Of a DNA stretch of 17,337 bases, positions 15,780-17,337 are shown piece after piece; position 1 is the stretch's first letter, and each line of letters starts with the position of its first letter. This stretch comes from Balneolaceae bacterium (GTDB lineage: Bacteria; Bacteroidota; Rhodothermia; Balneolales; Balneolaceae): the NCBI GenBank assembly GCA_021767245.1, contig JAASTO010000036.1:1-17337 (forward strand), written 5' to 3'. The translations under genes were made by a program, and so were the position numbers. A model generated the notes under the pieces. It made no database searches. It saw nothing but the letters and a program-made list of their open reading frames with translations, and was not told the DNA's origin.

Positions 15780-15791
15780 AATAAAAAGTAC
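15771..15791. promoter_or_regulatory. 21-bp palindrome, candidate operator 1
   Basis: GTACTTTT and AAAAGTAC are perfect 8-bp inverted arms around AAATA, ending 5 bp before the ATG of the membrane protein. The same design (8 + 5 + 8, core ACTTT...AAAGT) recurs at 16913-16933. The winged-helix regulator encoded between them is the likely binder (inference). Confidence 0.65.
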
Positions 15792-15796
15792 TTTTC

Positions 15797-16402
15797 ATGA
15801 AAGACCAACAAGATTACATTCAGGATATTGCTGAGATCCGTTCCATGATGGAGCGATCTTCCAAATTTTTGTCCCTTTCCGGATGGGCAGGTATCATAGC
15901 CGGTATGGCCGCATTAGCAGGGGCAGCCATTGCTCATTTTGTCATGGATTTCAGGCCGGATGAGATCTTATACCCCTACCCTGATCTCACAACTCTGATA
16001 TGGCTGTCACTTGGTGTTTTGATTATTGCTTTGGTAGGTGCCATTTTTGATTCCTACCGAAAAGCAGGTAAACGAGATGAAAAAGCCTGGAACCCCACTT
16101 CCCGTAAAATGCTTTCAAGCATGTCGGTTCCGCTCTTTGCAGGGGGATTTCTTATCGTGATCCTAATCTCCAGAAGTTTACTTGGGTTGATTGCTCCCCT
16201 GACTCTTTTGTTTTATGGACTCTCATTATTTAATGCCGGATTCTATACCGTGAAAGAAGTAAGGATCATGGGACTGATTCAGATGTTACTCGGTCTTCTG
16301 AATCTGACCTTCATAGAATTTGGACTCCTATTCTGGGCATTGGGCTTTGGCCTTGTACACATCCTTTATGGAATTTTCATGCATTTAAGGTACGAGCGGT
16401 GA
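15797..16402 (+). CDS. six-helix membrane protein of unknown function
   Basis: The 201-residue product has a charged N-terminus (MKDQQDYIQDIAEIRSMMER) and about six hydrophobic segments near 29-49, 66-84, 110-126, 129-149, 157-172 and 174-194. A Lys/Arg-rich loop (86-104) lies between segments 2 and 3. No catalytic motif is seen. It stands 6 bp before the GTG of the HTH_34 regulator gene, so the pair is surely cotranscribed and perhaps functionally tied, for instance as a membrane partner or as the target of autoregulation. Its promoter overlaps the first 21-bp palindrome. I recognise the membrane protein + HTH_34 arrangement as recurrent in Bacteroidota but know no established role. Confidence 0.82.
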   Translation: MKDQQDYIQDIAEIRSMMERSSKFLSLSGWAGIIAGMAALAGAAIAHFVMDFRPDEILYPYPDLTTLIWLSLGVLIIALVGAIFDSYRKAGKRDEKAWNPTSRKMLSSMSVPLFAGGFLIVILISRSLLGLIAPLTLLFYGLSLFNAGFYTVKEVRIMGLIQMLLGLLNLTFIEFGLLFWALGFGLVHILYGIFMHLRYER

Positions 16403-16408
16403 TACGTT

Positions 16409-16708
16409 GTGAAAATCTCATTCGACGATCTACATAAAGCATTTGAAAGTCGCGTCAGGTTGGGCATCATGTCAGCCCTGGCGGTTAACGACTCACTCGA
16501 TTTTACGGCCCTCAAGGAATTCCTGAACGTGACGGATGGTAACCTGGCCACTCACATCAAAAAACTGGAGAAGGAAGATTTTGTGGAGGTGCAGAAGTCC
16601 TTTATTGACAATAAACCCAATACCCGCTATTCCATGACACCCGAAGGCAGAAAGGCTTTCAATGATTATCTGAATGTAATGGAACAGATCATTAACACTC
16701 AAAAATAA
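16409..16708 (+). CDS. winged-helix transcriptional regulator (HTH_34 type)
   Basis: The 99-residue protein starts with GTG and reads MKISFDDLHKAFESRVRLGI, the usual opening of HTH_34 (MarR/ArsR-like) regulators. The helix-turn-helix spans about 32-55, with recognition helix VTDGNLATHIKKLEK, and the wing about 58-77 (FVEVQKSFIDNKPNTRYSMT). The C-terminal helix YLNVMEQIIN probably dimerises it. There is no visible ligand domain or metal-binding cysteine. The GTG start is supported by the alignment of the N-terminus to the family and by the 6-bp gap from the upstream stop. Two similar palindromes, before the gene upstream and before the gene at 16963, are the obvious candidate sites. Confidence 0.9.
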   Translation: MKISFDDLHKAFESRVRLGIMSALAVNDSLDFTALKEFLNVTDGNLATHIKKLEKEDFVEVQKSFIDNKPNTRYSMTPEGRKAFNDYLNVMEQIINTQK

Positions 16709-16719
16709 GCTAACCGATC

Positions 16720-16899
16720 ATGGACCGATCAAAAATACGACTTGTAACCTCACTTTTGATCATTCTTCTGGGACTTTCCCTCATGACTTACATGATAATA
16801 GTGGAAGATGAACCGGGAGCCCTGCCTCTGGCACTTATTCTTGGTGGAGCCATCTGCTTTGGCTTGATCCGCATTAAAACGAACATTACCAAAAACTAA
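16720..16899 (+). CDS. 59-residue two-helix membrane protein
   Basis: An ATG 11 bp after the regulator's stop opens a 59-codon frame ending in TAA at 16897-16899. The product starts MDRSKIRLVTS, has a hydrophobic segment LLIILLGLSLMTYMIIV, a short acidic turn EDEPG, and a second hydrophobic segment ALPLALILGGAICFGLIRI, ending in KTNITKN. It has Lys/Arg at both ends, as expected for a small helical hairpin with both termini inside. Spacing puts it in the same operon as the two genes before it. The frame is too short for common ORF cutoffs. I know no family for it. Confidence 0.68.
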   Translation: MDRSKIRLVTSLLIILLGLSLMTYMIIVEDEPGALPLALILGGAICFGLIRIKTNITKN

Positions 16900-16912
16900 A
16901 AATTTTAATCCT

Positions 16913-16933
16913 TCACTTTGTATTTCAAAGTGA
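16913..16933. promoter_or_regulatory. 21-bp palindrome, candidate operator 2
   Basis: TCACTTTG and CAAAGTGA are perfect 8-bp inverted arms around TATTT, 29 bp before the ATG at 16963. Arm length, spacer length and the ACTTT/AAAGT core match the palindrome at 15771-15791. The 63-bp gap suggests the last gene has its own regulated promoter, though I cannot place the boxes with confidence. Confidence 0.65.
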
Positions 16934-16962
16934 GCCGTATTAACAATAACAGGAAACTTATC

Positions 16963-17337
16963 ATGACAACTGAAAACAACTTTACCCGGCACTTATTTTA
17001 CATCGCCGTTACAACCATTTGCCTGCTCTTGATCCCTTTGATCTCAATGCAATTCAGTACCGAGGTCAACTGGACCTTCTCGGACTTCCTCTTTGCCGGA
17101 ACTCTTATCTTTGGAACCGGATTAACTTTTAAGGTCGTGACAAGAAACACCTCTTCAAATCTTTTCAAGGTCGCATCAGCCAGTGCTTTGGGAAGTGGAT
17201 TGTTTTTGATCTGGGCCAACGGTGCCGTAGGGATCATCGGTTCAGAGAATAACGATTTCAACGCTCTTTATTTTTTGGTGATCTTTGTGGGGATCATAGG
17301 ATTATTTGCCTCACGATTAAAAGCCTTCAGGTTATCA
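16963..17337 (+). CDS. four-helix membrane protein, truncated by window end
   Basis: The frame opens with ATG and stays open for 125 codons to the edge. The product starts MTTENNFTRHLFYIAVTTIC and contains FSTEVNWTFSDF, a glycine-rich helix (AGTLIFGTGLTF), and a third helix leading to LIWANGAVGIIGSENN, then a fourth helix before the edge. I recognise the TEVNWTFSDF and VGIIGSENN signatures from a small conserved membrane family of Bacteroidota and some Proteobacteria whose members are about 140 residues, so only a short tail is missing. Function is not known. It follows candidate operator 2 and is probably controlled by the regulator at 16409. Confidence 0.8.
   Translation, partial: MTTENNFTRHLFYIAVTTICLLLIPLISMQFSTEVNWTFSDFLFAGTLIFGTGLTFKVVTRNTSSNLFKVASASALGSGLFLIWANGAVGIIGSENNDFNALYFLVIFVGIIGLFASRLKAFRLS

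Overview
The window looks like core chromosome from a marine or halophilic member of the Bacteroidota/Balneolota lineage. This is inferred from several things seen together: Shine-Dalgarno signals are mostly weak or absent; promoter boxes of the Bacteroidota type (TAnnTTTG) lie upstream of pdhA and alaS; proteins are acidic, with an Asp/Ser-rich lipoyl-protein linker; and several families are typical of the group (DUF4159, the HTH_34 regulator, the small Hc1-like histone, a secreted GH3/beta-lactamase fusion). No rRNA, tRNA, CRISPR or complete transposase gene was seen.

Layout. 1-198 is the tail of a DUF4159 protein that converges on dnaG (367-2382, minus). From a divergent intergenic region, a secreted glycoside hydrolase family 3 + serine beta-lactamase-fold protein (2612-5512) is followed 11 bp later by an unusual two-domain cytidine deaminase (5524-6219). 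A 58-residue histone H1-like gene (6473-6649) ends in a strong hairpin terminator, and a 99-residue conserved cytosolic protein follows (6741-7040). Two small secreted NTF2-like proteins (7041-8098) face it on the minus strand. Next come the pyruvate dehydrogenase genes, transcribed pdhA-pdhB-pdhC on the minus strand (11905 down to 8374). A heptamer-repeat and hairpin region separates pdhB from pdhC, and a clear terminator follows pdhC. Between pdhA and alaS (12652-15321, minus) lie two related foldback elements, one empty and one carrying a GxxExxY (PD-(D/E)XK-like) gene. Beyond alaS is a gene-poor stretch with REP-like palindromes. It leads into a plus-strand membrane-protein/regulator locus (15797 to the window end): a six-helix membrane protein, a GTG-start winged-helix HTH_34 regulator, a 59-residue two-helix protein and a truncated four-helix membrane protein. 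Two 21-bp palindromes of the same design stand before the first and last of these and are candidate operators of the regulator.

Housekeeping content covers replication priming (DnaG), tRNA charging (AlaS), entry to the TCA cycle (PDH E1/E2), pyrimidine salvage and probable cell-wall recycling. The best leads for something undescribed are the empty/filled foldback pair around the GxxExxY gene, the regulator locus with its paired palindromes, and the cytidine deaminase with its dead domain first.
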